Below, piece after piece: positions 34,258 to 43,607 of a DNA stretch of 64,000 nucleotides (position 1 is its first letter; every line of letters starts with the position of its first letter). The stretch lies in assembly GCA_029245345.1 (NCBI GenBank), contig JAQWPM010000007.1, positions 62,001 to 126,000 on the forward strand. The letters are read 5' to 3'. The translations under genes were made by a program, and so were the position numbers. The notes below the pieces were generated by a model. That model worked only from the letters and a program-made list of their open reading frames with translations. It did no database searches and was not told where the DNA came from. This DNA is from Longimicrobiales bacterium. GTDB lineage: Bacteria; Gemmatimonadota; Gemmatimonadetes; Longimicrobiales; Gaopeijiaceae.

Positions 34258-36480
34258 TCAGTCTCGGGCGCCAATAATGGAATAACTCCCGTCCCTTCTG
34301 CCGATCACCCTAATGGTTCCGTCGAGGTCCGTTCGGGAGACGAGGGCCCCGACGCGCTCGAGTCGGCCCAAGACCGCAGGCGCCGGATGCCCGAAACGGT
34401 TGTTACGCCCCGCAGACACGACGGCCACCTTGGGCCGGGTCCGGGCAAGAAAGAGTGAATCCGAAGAGGTCGTGCTCCCGTGATGGCCCACCTTCAGCAC
34501 TTCAACCCGGCCGCTAAACCGCGAGGAGATGGAGCGCTCGACCTCCGCTGGAGCGTCCCCGGTCAAAATAGCGTCGAAATCACCCCATGTGAGCCAAAGT
34601 ACAACGGAAGATGCATTCGCCTCCGTGTCTGCCTCCATCAGGCTGTCCGCGGGCGCCAAGACCTCGAGAGTAATACCGTCGATGCTCCAACTCTGGCCTG
34701 CGGCAGCTCTCCGCCAACGGATGCCGCGATCCCGACTGGCTTCAAGGACGTCGATGAAGCCGGCCTTGGGACTGGGTCGCGCGGGATCGACGATCTCTGA
34801 GACCGGAAAGGATCCAATCACATCGAGAGCCCCGCCGAAGTGGTCTAGGTCTGGATGGGTGAGCACCAACGCTTCGAGCTTCTGGACTCCGTGCGCTTGG
34901 AGTTCCTTCACGACAGGGTGTTGACCGTTTCCGCGTTGAGGAGGTCCTGCGTCGATGAGCAACCACCGCGCGCGGGGCGTTCTGATGGCTACGGCATCAC
35001 CTTGGCCGACGTCGATGAACACGAGCTGGACCTGACCACGCCCTGTCCACGACAGCAGGACCGGCCACAACAGACCGATCGCGGCCATGTATGCGACAAC
35101 CCTCAGGCGCCGCGCGCCGAGCCGCAGCCCGCTGTAACGGGCAGCCAACTGCCCAAGTGCCGCCCCCACGGCTAGCGCGTTCACGGTCGATCGAGACACC
35201 CAGGTGCTCGCCCAAGAGAGCCGGGCGATCCCCTCCGCTCCTGTGGCCAGCACAGCTAGGAGTAGATCCACACCCCCTGCGATGAAGTCCCCCGCCGGTT
35301 CGAACACCATGTCCAAGAAGAGCCCTACCAGTGCCCCGGGAACCGCCAGGCTCACGATAGGGCTCGCCAGGAGCGTCACGGGAATACCGACAACCGAGAT
35401 CCGCTCGAAGTGCCATGACACGATCGGCAGAGTGGCGAGCGTGGCAGCCGCCCCCGCAGCAAGCGCAGTTGCCACGGGTCTCGGCATCTTCCCTGCGGTG
35501 GCGTCACGAAGTGCCTTTGTGAGTAGTGGTGACAAAGCCACCAGACCTCCGGCACCCGCAAATGAAAGCTGAAACCCTGGGCTCCATAATCGGGTTGGAT
35601 CGAGCACAATGAGAATCAAAAAAGCGCTGCCGAGCGCGCCCCACCGGGCCGGCGGCCTGCCATGTCCGTTGGACACCGCCACCGAAGCCATGATCAGCGC
35701 TGCACGACATGCCGCGTCAGGAAAGCCGAGCACCGCCACATAAACCCAGGTGACGACGGCGCTCAAGACAGAGGCCCTACGTCTAGAGAGTCGACCCAGT
35801 CGCAAGATGGCCATGACGATTCCGCCAAAGACGCCCACATGGAATCCGGAGATCGCCAAGAGGTGGGCGATGCCGACGCGCGCGAATGCATCACGCACGT
35901 CCGGATCGAGTCCTTCACGTCGCGCAAGAATCAACGCAGACACGAGAGGGGCTCGGTCTCCGTACTGTCGGCGCAGACGGTCCACCAATGACGCCCGCCA
36001 GCGGACGCCGGCCCACCGGACGGACGCCCACCGGAGCGAGGATGGGTCCTCCGCCAGCTCTACGCGTGCCGCTCGGAACCACGGCCGGAACCGTCCTTCC
36101 TGCCAGGCGCCGTCCAGCACAACCCGATGGCCGGCGGGGGCACTTTGCTGGCCGAGCACGACGCGGACCTCACATCTGGAAGCTTCCACCCGAAACGGAG
36201 CGGAACCGCCCACTGGGTCCGCGAGGAAGCGTCCGACCAAGGCACTCCGGTCCGTAACGCACTCCGGCTCCCCAGAGACGCGGGACCCGGCAAACAAGCC
36301 GGCGAGAAGGAGAGGCAACCACACCCATGACTGGCTGGGCCGCCGTGATAGGTGAATGGGCAAAAAAACGAGCACCGAACCAATCAGCGGCGCGATTGAC
36401 CAAAGTGCGCCGAACCGAGTCAGTGCGACCCCCGCCCCAAAGGCGAGCGCCGCATTGGCGACCGGCGGCAACGAACCCAT
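34258..36480 (-). CDS. comEC: ComEC/Rec2 family DNA-uptake channel protein
   Basis: The 740-aa membrane protein has an N-terminal hydrophobic region with a soluble OB-like insert (about 65-155). The multi-pass competence domain follows (about 190-470, with A-I-S-G-F-H-V-G), then a C-terminal metallo-beta-lactamase-like domain. Its metal motif is T-H-P-D-L-D-H at 541-547, and G-H-H-G-S-T follows later. ComEC carries single-stranded DNA across the inner membrane in natural transformation. No comEA or comF is nearby. It is the last gene of the alr-to-comEC run and starts 22 nt after the lapA-like gene. Confidence 0.93.
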   Translation of the reverse strand: MGSLPPVANAALAFGAGVALTRFGALWSIAPLIGSVLVFLPIHLSRRPSQSWVWLPLLLAGLFAGSRVSGEPECVTDRSALVGRFLADPVGGSAPFRVEASRCEVRVVLGQQSAPAGHRVVLDGAWQEGRFRPWFRAARVELAEDPSSLRWASVRWAGVRWRASLVDRLRRQYGDRAPLVSALILARREGLDPDVRDAFARVGIAHLLAISGFHVGVFGGIVMAILRLGRLSRRRASVLSAVVTWVYVAVLGFPDAACRAALIMASVAVSNGHGRPPARWGALGSAFLILIVLDPTRLWSPGFQLSFAGAGGLVALSPLLTKALRDATAGKMPRPVATALAAGAAATLATLPIVSWHFERISVVGIPVTLLASPIVSLAVPGALVGLFLDMVFEPAGDFIAGGVDLLLAVLATGAEGIARLSWASTWVSRSTVNALAVGAALGQLAARYSGLRLGARRLRVVAYMAAIGLLWPVLLSWTGRGQVQLVFIDVGQGDAVAIRTPRARWLLIDAGPPQRGNGQHPVVKELQAHGVQKLEALVLTHPDLDHFGGALDVIGSFPVSEIVDPARPSPKAGFIDVLEASRDRGIRWRRAAAGQSWSIDGITLEVLAPADSLMEADTEANASSVVLWLTWGDFDAILTGDAPAEVERSISSRFSGRVEVLKVGHHGSTTSSDSLFLARTRPKVAVVSAGRNNRFGHPAPAVLGRLERVGALVSRTDLDGTIRVIGRRDGSYSIIGARD

Positions 36481-36502
36481 TTAGGGTCGAGGCCTCCAGT
36501 CC

Positions 36503-36826
36503 CTAGGTGCTTTCAGCCTCTTCCTTACTCCCGTCGAAGAGTTCCTCCTGATCTTCATCCATGAACAGGTCGCGCTCGCGCCGCATTTCGTCCGCCAAAC
36601 GTTCTCGAAGCACCCTGCGGACCTTGAGGTCCGAATGGATGCCGGCGGCAAGCATGATGACCATACCCGTCACGAGTCCACCGAAGGCGACAACCGTCAA
36701 CGGCACGCCGTAGAAGGTCGCAACCCCCAAACGCAGCGTAACGTGCTGCCCGCCATTGAGGGACGCGAAACCCATGGAGAGTCCGAGAACCAACAAAACG
36801 CCCACGATCCCGAAGAACCGACTCAC
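36503..36826 (-). CDS. LapA-domain (DUF1049-like) inner-membrane protein
   Basis: This 107-aa protein has two membrane segments (about 4-24 and 40-62) joined by a short loop, then a charged cytosolic helix ending in an acidic tail (E-D-Q-E-E-L-F-D). The layout and the N-x-x-x-V-x-L-R-x-x-x-x-x-F-x-x-V-P segment match LapA/DUF1049 proteins, which in E. coli take part in controlling LPS synthesis. The role here is inferred from the fold only. It overlaps the miaB stop by 4 nt. Confidence 0.7.
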   Translation of the reverse strand: MSRFFGIVGVLLVLGLSMGFASLNGGQHVTLRLGVATFYGVPLTVVAFGGLVTGMVIMLAAGIHSDLKVRRVLRERLADEMRRERDLFMDEDQEELFDGSKEEAEST

Positions 36827-38214
36827 ACCGTCCCCGCGAGTGCCGGAGCCTTCACTTCCCTACCAGTAAACGTGGCACCGGTGGTCCCTTCCAACGTCAC
36901 GTCGGCATACTCACCGATGCGTCCGAGGTCTCCGTCGAATACTACGACCTTGTTCCGGCGAGTCCGGCCCAAGATCTGGCCCTCGTCTCGGCCGTGCCGC
37001 TCAATCAGGACCCTCTCGGTCCGCCCTACCTCACTGACGTTGATTTCCGCCTGGATCGCGCGGCTGACTTCGATGAGTTCGGCGAGGCGAGCCTGGGCCA
37101 GCTCCGGCTCGATGAACTGATCCTCCGGGAATCGCGTAGCCGGCGTACCATCACGAAGCGAGTACTTGTACGTGAAGGCATCATCGAAGCGCACCGTTTT
37201 CATCAGTTCGAGTGTATCGCGGAACTCGTCGTCCGACTCGCCCGGGAAGCCAACGATGATATCGGTCGACAAAGCGATATCCGGGATGGCCGCGCGGACC
37301 AATTCCACCTTCTCGATCAAGCTCTCCACCGTATACCGCCGGAGCATTCGCTTGAGCGTGCGGTTGTTTCCAGACTGAGCCGGCAGATGGAGTTGCTCGC
37401 AAACCGCGATCTCACCTGCCATGACCTCGACCAGCTCCGGCGTCACATCGTTGGGATGCGGCGACGTGAAACGCACTCGCCGGATCCCATCCACGTTGGC
37501 CACTTCGGACAGCAGCCTCGGAAACGACCAGTCCCCGTGCTCATACGAGTTCACGGTCTGACCAAGAAGAGTGACCTCCGAAACGCCGCTCTCAGCCAAC
37601 CCACGCATCTCCGCAAGCACTTCGAGAGGGTCACGGTTCTTCTCAGGCCCGCGCACGTAGGGCACGATGCAAAACGTGCACCGATGGTCGCAGCCGCGCT
37701 GAATCGGTACCCAAGCCGTCGGGCCATCGCCTCGACGCTGTTCGAGTCCCTCGTAGTTCTCACCCAAACTCAAGTCGAGAACCGCCAACTGTGGGCCCCG
37801 CTTCCGCCGAACCTCCGGTTCGGATTCGGGCTGGGCTGCCCCATCTCCCAGCTTCGAGAGGGCGTCCGCCAGTCCTCGATATCCGTCGGGTCCCATGACG
37901 AGGTCAACATAGGGAGCCTTCTCGAGCAAGGTCTGACCCATGCGTTGAGCCATACAGCCCGTGACACCGATGACGAGTTCGGGGCGCTCCTGCTTGAGCC
38001 CATTCAGCTGCGAGACTCTTCCCAGTACGCGTCTCTCCGCATGCTCACGGATCGCACACGTGTTGACGAGTACGACGTCAGCTTCCTCGGGGCTGTCCAC
38101 AATGGTGTAGCCGCCGTCTGCGAGGACGCCTTGCATCAGCTCACCATCGCTGATGTTCATCTGACACCCGTACGTCTCGACGTACGCGCGCTTCGGAGTC
38201 TTGGGGTCAGTCAT
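36823..38214 (-). CDS. miaB: tRNA-2-methylthio-N6-isopentenyladenosine(37) methylthiotransferase MiaB
   Basis: The 463-aa radical-SAM methylthiotransferase has the N-terminal UPF0004 cluster cysteines Cys17, Cys53 and Cys87. The radical-SAM cluster is Cys175-x3-Cys179-x2-Cys182 (G-C-D-H-R-C-T-F-C-I-V-P-Y), and a C-terminal TRAM domain is present (about 390-455). Y-G-C-Q-M-N-I-S-D marks the MiaB branch. It adds a methylthio group to i6A37 of tRNA. The ATG at 38214 overlaps the mtaB stop (ATGA); a start 10 codons upstream is less likely. No miaA is in the window. Confidence 0.96.
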   Translation of the reverse strand: MTDPKTPKRAYVETYGCQMNISDGELMQGVLADGGYTIVDSPEEADVVLVNTCAIREHAERRVLGRVSQLNGLKQERPELVIGVTGCMAQRMGQTLLEKAPYVDLVMGPDGYRGLADALSKLGDGAAQPESEPEVRRKRGPQLAVLDLSLGENYEGLEQRRGDGPTAWVPIQRGCDHRCTFCIVPYVRGPEKNRDPLEVLAEMRGLAESGVSEVTLLGQTVNSYEHGDWSFPRLLSEVANVDGIRRVRFTSPHPNDVTPELVEVMAGEIAVCEQLHLPAQSGNNRTLKRMLRRYTVESLIEKVELVRAAIPDIALSTDIIVGFPGESDDEFRDTLELMKTVRFDDAFTYKYSLRDGTPATRFPEDQFIEPELAQARLAELIEVSRAIQAEINVSEVGRTERVLIERHGRDEGQILGRTRRNKVVVFDGDLGRIGEYADVTLEGTTGATFTGREVKAPALAGTV

Positions 38215-39524
38215 ACTGAAATGACGGATGATTCTGTGTGCCATGCAATATACAGATGGTCACCATCGCCTCGAAGCGTGCCCCTGCGAAGCTCCGGTGT
38301 AGCGGGCCGAGTGCGGTCCCCATCCTCGACCCCAACTCTGAGATAGTCCCCCGTGAGCGCGGTTCCACCGTTGCCTTCCACAACCACTTCGGCCGTTTGC
38401 CCGACGCGGGTCTCGCGATAGGCGCCACCCTTTTGGTGCACGAGACTCCGCAGCTCCTTGCTCCGTTCTCCTGAGACCCGCTGCACGACAGGATTGGGCA
38501 ACTCGGCAGCCACGGTCCCCGACCTGGGTGAATACGGAAAGACATGCAAGTAGGTGAATGGCAGTTCCTCGATGAGCGATCGAGTGGCCTCATGATCTTC
38601 TGCGGTCTCTCCCGGAAAGCCGGTGATCACATCCGCACCGAGGCCCAAAGGCGATATGCGCTCAGCGATCTCGAGCGCACGGACTCGGTACTGCTCCCGC
38701 GTATGCCATCGACGCATGCGTTTGAGCACCGGGTCGGCTCCGCTCTGGAGCGGCATGTGGAGATGCGGCGCCACCCGTCCACCAGCGCCGGCCAATAGGT
38801 CGATCAAGAGATCATCGACCTCCGTGGCTTCCACACTCCCGAGTCGGAAGCGCACGTCCGGCACCTCATCGAGCAAGAGTCGGAGCAAGCGAGACAGCGA
38901 CCATGACGGTTCGAGGTCGACGCCGTAGTGGCCGATGTGGATCCCGGTGATCACCAATTCTGGATGCGAGCGTGCCAAGAGCCGCGCCTCTGCGACTACG
39001 CCCTCCGGGCTCCTCGAGCGAGACTCTCCGCGCGCGAGTCGGGTCGCACAGAACGAACACTTCCGATCACACCCATCCTGGACTTTCAACCATCCACGAG
39101 ATGCGTCTCTTCTCGTGCGTAACAGTTCCCCACCGATCGGTTCCGAGTCGATGCGATCGAGTGAGCTCCGCAGCTCGATTTGGACCGGAGTGGCGGGGCT
39201 CACCCGACCGGCAACTTCGACGGGATCATGGCCCGCGATCACCGAGGTCACGCCAGGCATCTCACGGTAGACATCGGCTTTGAGCGCCGCGGAGCAGCCA
39301 GCGACAACGATCTGCGCACCGGGCCTCTCGCGGTGCAACCGGCGGATGTATCGCCGTGCGTCCGCGTCCGCCTGGTTCGTTACGGTGCAGGTATTGACCA
39401 CAACGACGTCTGCACCTGACACGTCGCTCGTGGTTCCAGCCCCACGCGCCTCGGCCTCTTGGCGCATGCGCTCAGTATCGTACTGGTTCGCCTTACAACC
39501 GAACGTCTGATAGTAGACGGACAC
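38211..39524 (-). CDS. mtaB: tRNA N6-threonylcarbamoyladenosine(37) methylthiotransferase MtaB
   Basis: This 437-aa enzyme has the same three-domain layout as MiaB. The cluster cysteines are Cys10 (T-F-G-C-K-A-N-Q-Y-D), Cys46 and Cys77, and the radical-SAM motif is Cys152-x3-Cys156-x2-Cys159. T-F-G-C-K-x-N is typical of MtaB rather than MiaB or RimO. It converts t6A37 to ms2t6A37 in ANN-decoding tRNAs. The start is GTG at 39524. It is followed by miaB with a 4-nt overlap, so both A37 methylthiolases are made together. Confidence 0.93.
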   Translation of the reverse strand: MSVYYQTFGCKANQYDTERMRQEAEARGAGTTSDVSGADVVVVNTCTVTNQADADARRYIRRLHRERPGAQIVVAGCSAALKADVYREMPGVTSVIAGHDPVEVAGRVSPATPVQIELRSSLDRIDSEPIGGELLRTRRDASRGWLKVQDGCDRKCSFCATRLARGESRSRSPEGVVAEARLLARSHPELVITGIHIGHYGVDLEPSWSLSRLLRLLLDEVPDVRFRLGSVEATEVDDLLIDLLAGAGGRVAPHLHMPLQSGADPVLKRMRRWHTREQYRVRALEIAERISPLGLGADVITGFPGETAEDHEATRSLIEELPFTYLHVFPYSPRSGTVAAELPNPVVQRVSGERSKELRSLVHQKGGAYRETRVGQTAEVVVEGNGGTALTGDYLRVGVEDGDRTRPATPELRRGTLRGDGDHLYIAWHTESSVISV

Positions 39525-39542
39525 TGAGGTTCCCGCTTCGGC

Positions 39543-40709
39543 CTAGTAGCCCGAGATATTCAGCGAGATCGTCACCCGCCAAAATTTCTCTGTGAGCGAC
39601 GAATCGGTCCGAGTTCCCCGCTCGAGGGCGAGGTCCGCCGATGCTAGCACGACCCCGCCAGTCTCGTTGAGCGTCAAGCCAAAGCCTGTGGACAGAATCG
39701 ACTCCGAACCGGCGGACGTCCCGAACGCGAACGGCAAGTCAGTCTTGCGATAGCCTAACCGAAGCGGCGCCGGAGTCCCGAGGAGGCGTGCTCGCGACAG
39801 TTCGAGGCCGATGCCCATGCCACCAGTACCACCCACTGCAGCGGCGCCTGCGAGATCGGCCGCAATCCCGGACCAGTCCGCGCGCATCATACTCGCGGCC
39901 ACCCTCAGGCCCGGTGCTAAGACCGCACTCGCACCAATCCGATACTGGAGCGGCAGGTCGAACTCCTTGTTCGTGCCATCCGAGTCATCGGAGGCGCTTG
40001 CCGACAGCCCACCAGACCAAGTAGCACTACCGGAGACACGTGCGATTGCCCCAAGATCCGTAACAAACCCGCCCGTGATCGACGCACCGGAGTAGGACCA
40101 GAACCCACCCGTTTGATAGGGAATAATCGAACCGATGTCAGTCACATCGCCAAAATCACGACTCAAGCGGCGAGTCAGCGAACCTGCATACCGACCGACA
40201 TTGAACCCAACCGCCGCTGACTCGAGAATCTGCTTCGAATAACCGAAGGTCACTTGGGACACGGCACCGTCTTGTTCGAACACGTCCGTAGCCAGGCCAG
40301 ACTCGCCTTCGAGTTGGTACGACACTTCCCGTTCGCTCTCAAAGCGCTGATCCAGAAAGGAGCTGAACGTTAGGGTGAACATACCGCTGAAAACTGGATA
40401 TCCGATGCCGATCAGCGGAAACCGGTTTCCTTGGGAAGAGCCGGTCTCACCCGCGTTTCGGTCGAATTCCACCCAAGACGGTTGGGCCACCATGATCGCG
40501 CTGGGCGCGACAAGCATCCCAGCCGATGCGGGGTCGCCTGGCTGAAGAGACGCACCCCACAGCCCGACTCCCAATGACCCCAGTGCTCGCGACTTTCCAT
40601 CGACAGGCTCCGACGGGAGCCCAAGTCCTGCGGCGTTGAAGATCGACTGAGCAGCCAGCGGAGACGCGACGAACAACATCACCGCTGCCAGAATTGCACG
40701 CTTCATCAT
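39543..40709 (-). CDS. Unknown exported protein, probable outer-membrane beta-barrel
   Basis: The 388-aa protein has a cleavable signal peptide (M-M-K-R-A-I-L-A-A-V, ending A-S-P-L-A-A-Q). The rest shows alternating hydrophobic strands with Gly/Ser turns and ends in an aromatic residue after a strand (V-T-I-S-L-N-I-S-G-Y), as barrel proteins do. It resembles FadL/PorV-like barrels in layout, but I cannot name a family. Its ATG overlaps the end of the lipoprotein gene upstream (4 nt), so the two are probably partners. mtaB starts 18 nt downstream. Confidence 0.65.
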   Translation of the reverse strand: MMKRAILAAVMLFVASPLAAQSIFNAAGLGLPSEPVDGKSRALGSLGVGLWGASLQPGDPASAGMLVAPSAIMVAQPSWVEFDRNAGETGSSQGNRFPLIGIGYPVFSGMFTLTFSSFLDQRFESEREVSYQLEGESGLATDVFEQDGAVSQVTFGYSKQILESAAVGFNVGRYAGSLTRRLSRDFGDVTDIGSIIPYQTGGFWSYSGASITGGFVTDLGAIARVSGSATWSGGLSASASDDSDGTNKEFDLPLQYRIGASAVLAPGLRVAASMMRADWSGIAADLAGAAAVGGTGGMGIGLELSRARLLGTPAPLRLGYRKTDLPFAFGTSAGSESILSTGFGLTLNETGGVVLASADLALERGTRTDSSLTEKFWRVTISLNISGY

Positions 40710-42028
40710 GGGAGCTCCACCGGTCGAGCGACCGTGATCACCAACTTCAGATACGGCGCCAAGCCACTGCCGGGTCCGTAGAACGACGCGAACGAGATCG
40801 ACACCGGCTCGAACACCGACATTAGTGCGAGACTGATCGGTGGCGTATCACCATCGGCGTCCACACCACGGACGAGGTCCTGCGCGTAGAGCGTGATCGG
40901 CACCTCGACCTCCTCGCCTGCGGCGTCACCGAACGCCGTAGGGCTGACCCGTTTCCCCAGCGTCCCCAAGAGCGAGTTGCCCAACGGAGCTTTGGGAAGC
41001 GATGCCCTGAGGAGGACCGGCCTCACATCAAGGCCGATCGTGTCCGTCGGTTGAAACGCGGTTTCGGTTGTCCGGCTCGTCAGAACGATGGCCACAAAAT
41101 TAACTTCCCCGGCGTCGAGGCTGACGGGACAGCCGACCGAGGCGCACAGCTCAGGAGGACCGTGGATCAACTTCGGCATGGCGATATCCAGGATCGTCCT
41201 CCATGCCGGAGCTCCACCAATCCGGATGCCGTCGGGCGGAGGATCCGGGATCGGATCGTAGACAAAGCTGATCTCTTTCTGGGGCGTAAACAGGTAGAAG
41301 GTCGAATCAGGATTGAGGCTCGGGCGGGTGTTCAACTGAAGGGAGGTGCGTAGCACCTGGAGTCGGACGCCCTCGGAGAGAACCTCGAGGCGAACGCCTC
41401 GACCAGTGTCACTCGTGTCCGCCATGCTCGCCACGATGGCCGAATCGATGAGGAACGTGACGGAGTCCCCTTCTGCGGGATCCCAAATGGCGGTGCCCCA
41501 ATCGAGGACGGGACCGGCACCCGGTTCACTCCAGACTCGGTCGTCGTTGATCGTGTCTACCGCACTCTCCCACGTCACGGTTCCGACGTCCCACTCCTGC
41601 TGGAGTCCCCCGAGCGCGAGCGTAACCGGTCCGTCGTTCGTGCTGGCGATCGTGTCGAAGTATGCCACGATTCGGCCGCCGATGAACGTGAGGTTGTTGT
41701 CAGGACGCGTGGTCCCTAGCGTGTCCCGGACAGACACCTCAGTCGGATACGCACCATATCGGACTACCGTCCGCGCATTCAGCGTGCCAGCGAAGACGTT
41801 CGCGAGCACACCGGTTCCGAGTTCAGCCGGAGCGCCGTAGCCACCGAAGACTGCCAGATTCGAGGCGAACTCCTCCCAAGGGAAGTGGAGTTCCACAGTG
41901 ATCGGCTCCGGCGGAAGAAGATCCGGGTCCAACGACGTGGGCGTCTCTTCTGCACACGCCACCGCAAACACGACCGTGAGGCTGAAGAACGCGGCAAGGC
42001 GCGATCTATCTATAGTTTTTCTGATCAA
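40706..42028 (-). CDS. Unknown lipoprotein paired with the barrel-like protein
   Basis: This 440-aa protein has a signal peptide ending F-A-V-A-C-A-E-E, so it is probably lipidated at Cys25. The mature part is predicted beta-rich, with segments such as V-G-T-V-T-W-E-S and Y-L-F-T-P-Q-K, and has no transmembrane helix after the signal. A distant likeness to DUF4270 or DNRLRE-type surface modules is possible but not proven. The start overlaps the cdd stop, and the end overlaps the barrel gene. The strict lipoprotein-barrel pairing suggests a surface assembly or export complex, which is inference. Confidence 0.65.
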   Translation of the reverse strand: MIRKTIDRSRLAAFFSLTVVFAVACAEETPTSLDPDLLPPEPITVELHFPWEEFASNLAVFGGYGAPAELGTGVLANVFAGTLNARTVVRYGAYPTEVSVRDTLGTTRPDNNLTFIGGRIVAYFDTIASTNDGPVTLALGGLQQEWDVGTVTWESAVDTINDDRVWSEPGAGPVLDWGTAIWDPAEGDSVTFLIDSAIVASMADTSDTGRGVRLEVLSEGVRLQVLRTSLQLNTRPSLNPDSTFYLFTPQKEISFVYDPIPDPPPDGIRIGGAPAWRTILDIAMPKLIHGPPELCASVGCPVSLDAGEVNFVAIVLTSRTTETAFQPTDTIGLDVRPVLLRASLPKAPLGNSLLGTLGKRVSPTAFGDAAGEEVEVPITLYAQDLVRGVDADGDTPPISLALMSVFEPVSISFASFYGPGSGLAPYLKLVITVARPVELP

Positions 42029-42432
42029 TCCTCTATCCCACCAGGTCGACCCAGGAGCCCATCAAAGGGCTCGGGCAGAAGCTCGTCCAAGGTCCATTCT
42101 CTACGTCTACCACCTGCTTCGGATATCACGCGCATGGTCGGAGCGAACTCCGCTAGCACTTGCCGGCAGGCTCCACACGGCCCCACGGGTCCATCCCCAT
42201 CTGTAACGATCGCTACAGCGACGTAATTACGCACACCCGCCGCCACCGCATTTCCTACCGCGGCACGCTCTGCACATACAGTGAGACCGTACGACCCGTT
42301 CTCGACGTTGCACGCCACATAAACGGAACCGTCTTGACCAAGCAATGCAGCCCCAACATGGAACTCCGAATACGGAGCGTAAGCGTTCCCCATCACCGCC
42401 CGTGCCTCAGCGACCAGCCGATCGTCATTCAC
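42025..42432 (-). CDS. cdd: Cytidine deaminase
   Basis: The 135-aa homotetrameric-type enzyme has the zinc ligands Cys53 (T-V-C-A-E, with catalytic Glu55), Cys86 and Cys89 (P-C-G-A-C-R-Q). The substrate segment C-N-V-E-N-G-S-Y-G is also present. It deaminates cytidine and deoxycytidine. The C-terminal 25 residues (P-F-D-G-L-L-G-R-P-G) extend slightly past the usual end. It starts inside the end of alr (8-nt overlap), an odd pairing with no clear pathway link. Confidence 0.95.
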   Translation of the reverse strand: MNDDRLVAEARAVMGNAYAPYSEFHVGAALLGQDGSVYVACNVENGSYGLTVCAERAAVGNAVAAGVRNYVAVAIVTDGDGPVGPCGACRQVLAEFAPTMRVISEAGGRRREWTLDELLPEPFDGLLGRPGGIED

Positions 42433-43549
42433 CGTGGTCCACCCAAATACGGGGGAGTCGAGGGGTGAATCCGGTCAGTACTTCGTAACTGATCGAGTTC
42501 ACGTGCTCTGCCACTTCGTCGACTGTGATTCTCTCGTCTCCGTCCGATCCAATGAATGTCGCCACATCTCCGACGGAGACACCTGCAATACCCGTGATGT
42601 TTACCACCGTCACGTCCATGGAGATCCGCCCAATGATCGGCACGCATCGTCCAGCCACCAGCGCATCACCCGTGTTTCCGAGTCCCCTGGGCAACCCGTC
42701 GCCGTACCCGATGCTCACCGTAGCCCATTGCTGCCGCGCCTCCGCCGCATAGGTGGCACCGTAACCTACCGTATCCCCGGCCTCGGCAGTGCGGATGTGC
42801 ACGATCCGAGCACAGACCGACGCAACCGTCTCAGGCTCCGGCTGACCTGCCCCGATGCGACCCCCATAAAGGAAGATCCCGGGCCGCACCGCAGCGCAGG
42901 CATACTCCGGCAAGCGCATCGCTCCAGCCGAATTCAATACGTGAATCATGACTCCGTCAGGGACGACCATGGCATTGAGGGTCTCCCTTAGGCGGCCCCA
43001 CTGGTCACGAACGGTCTCGGGCCCCTCGTCTGCCGAGTGGAGGTGGGTATAACAGCCGGCCCAAACGACGCAGCCGTCTGCTGCCGCCGCGACCAGCGGC
43101 GCCCATTCCGAGACCTGTCGCCAGTCAAATCCGGCTCGCCCCATCCCGGTGTCGACTTCCACGTGTACGGCGACCTCACGTCCCGCACGGCACCCCGCTG
43201 CCTCTACTGCTGCCAGCCCTTCCGCGTTCGAAACGCTTATCTGAAGCCCGGCCCGTACCGCCGAATCCACAGCCGAAGGCGGCAACGGACTCACGACCAC
43301 GATTGGCAACTCAACCCCGGACCGACGAAGGGCGACGCCTTCGGCGGCGGTAGCCACGCCGAAACCCCACGGATCAAGCGTTTCGAGCGCTCGTACGGCG
43401 CCATCGACGCCCAACCCATAGGCGTCCGCCTTGACCATGGGTATCAGGCGTGCGCCATCCCCGGCCGAGGCTCGCACAGCCTGGGCATTACGGATTAGCG
43501 CATCGGCCTGAACTTCCATCCAGGCTCTATCTCGAAGGTGCGTTGACAT
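42425..43549 (-). CDS. alr: Alanine racemase
   Basis: This 374-aa fold-type III PLP enzyme makes D-alanine for peptidoglycan. The PLP lysine is Lys40 in M-V-K-A-D-A-Y-G-L-G, and the catalytic tyrosine region is V-G-Y-G-A-T-Y. R-I-S-M-D-V-T-V is also typical. The ATG at 43549 has no clear Shine-Dalgarno. It is the first gene of the alr-cdd-lipoprotein-barrel-mtaB-miaB-lapA-comEC run and is divergent from mazG across 58 nt. Confidence 0.96.
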   Translation of the reverse strand: MSTHLRDRAWMEVQADALIRNAQAVRASAGDGARLIPMVKADAYGLGVDGAVRALETLDPWGFGVATAAEGVALRRSGVELPIVVVSPLPPSAVDSAVRAGLQISVSNAEGLAAVEAAGCRAGREVAVHVEVDTGMGRAGFDWRQVSEWAPLVAAAADGCVVWAGCYTHLHSADEGPETVRDQWGRLRETLNAMVVPDGVMIHVLNSAGAMRLPEYACAAVRPGIFLYGGRIGAGQPEPETVASVCARIVHIRTAEAGDTVGYGATYAAEARQQWATVSIGYGDGLPRGLGNTGDALVAGRCVPIIGRISMDVTVVNITGIAGVSVGDVATFIGSDGDERITVDEVAEHVNSISYEVLTGFTPRLPRIWVDHGE

Positions 43550-43607
43550 GGCGGAACAAAGATGCCAGAAACCTTGTGGCTATTGAAGAAGCGAGGCGGA
43601 GCGAGGC

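Noticed and set aside
36994-38346. 450-codon open frame on the plus strand opposite miaB/mtaB
   Set aside because: It is the antisense shadow of miaB, rich in Arg, Leu, His and Ser, with no family motif. miaB carries all its cluster cysteines.
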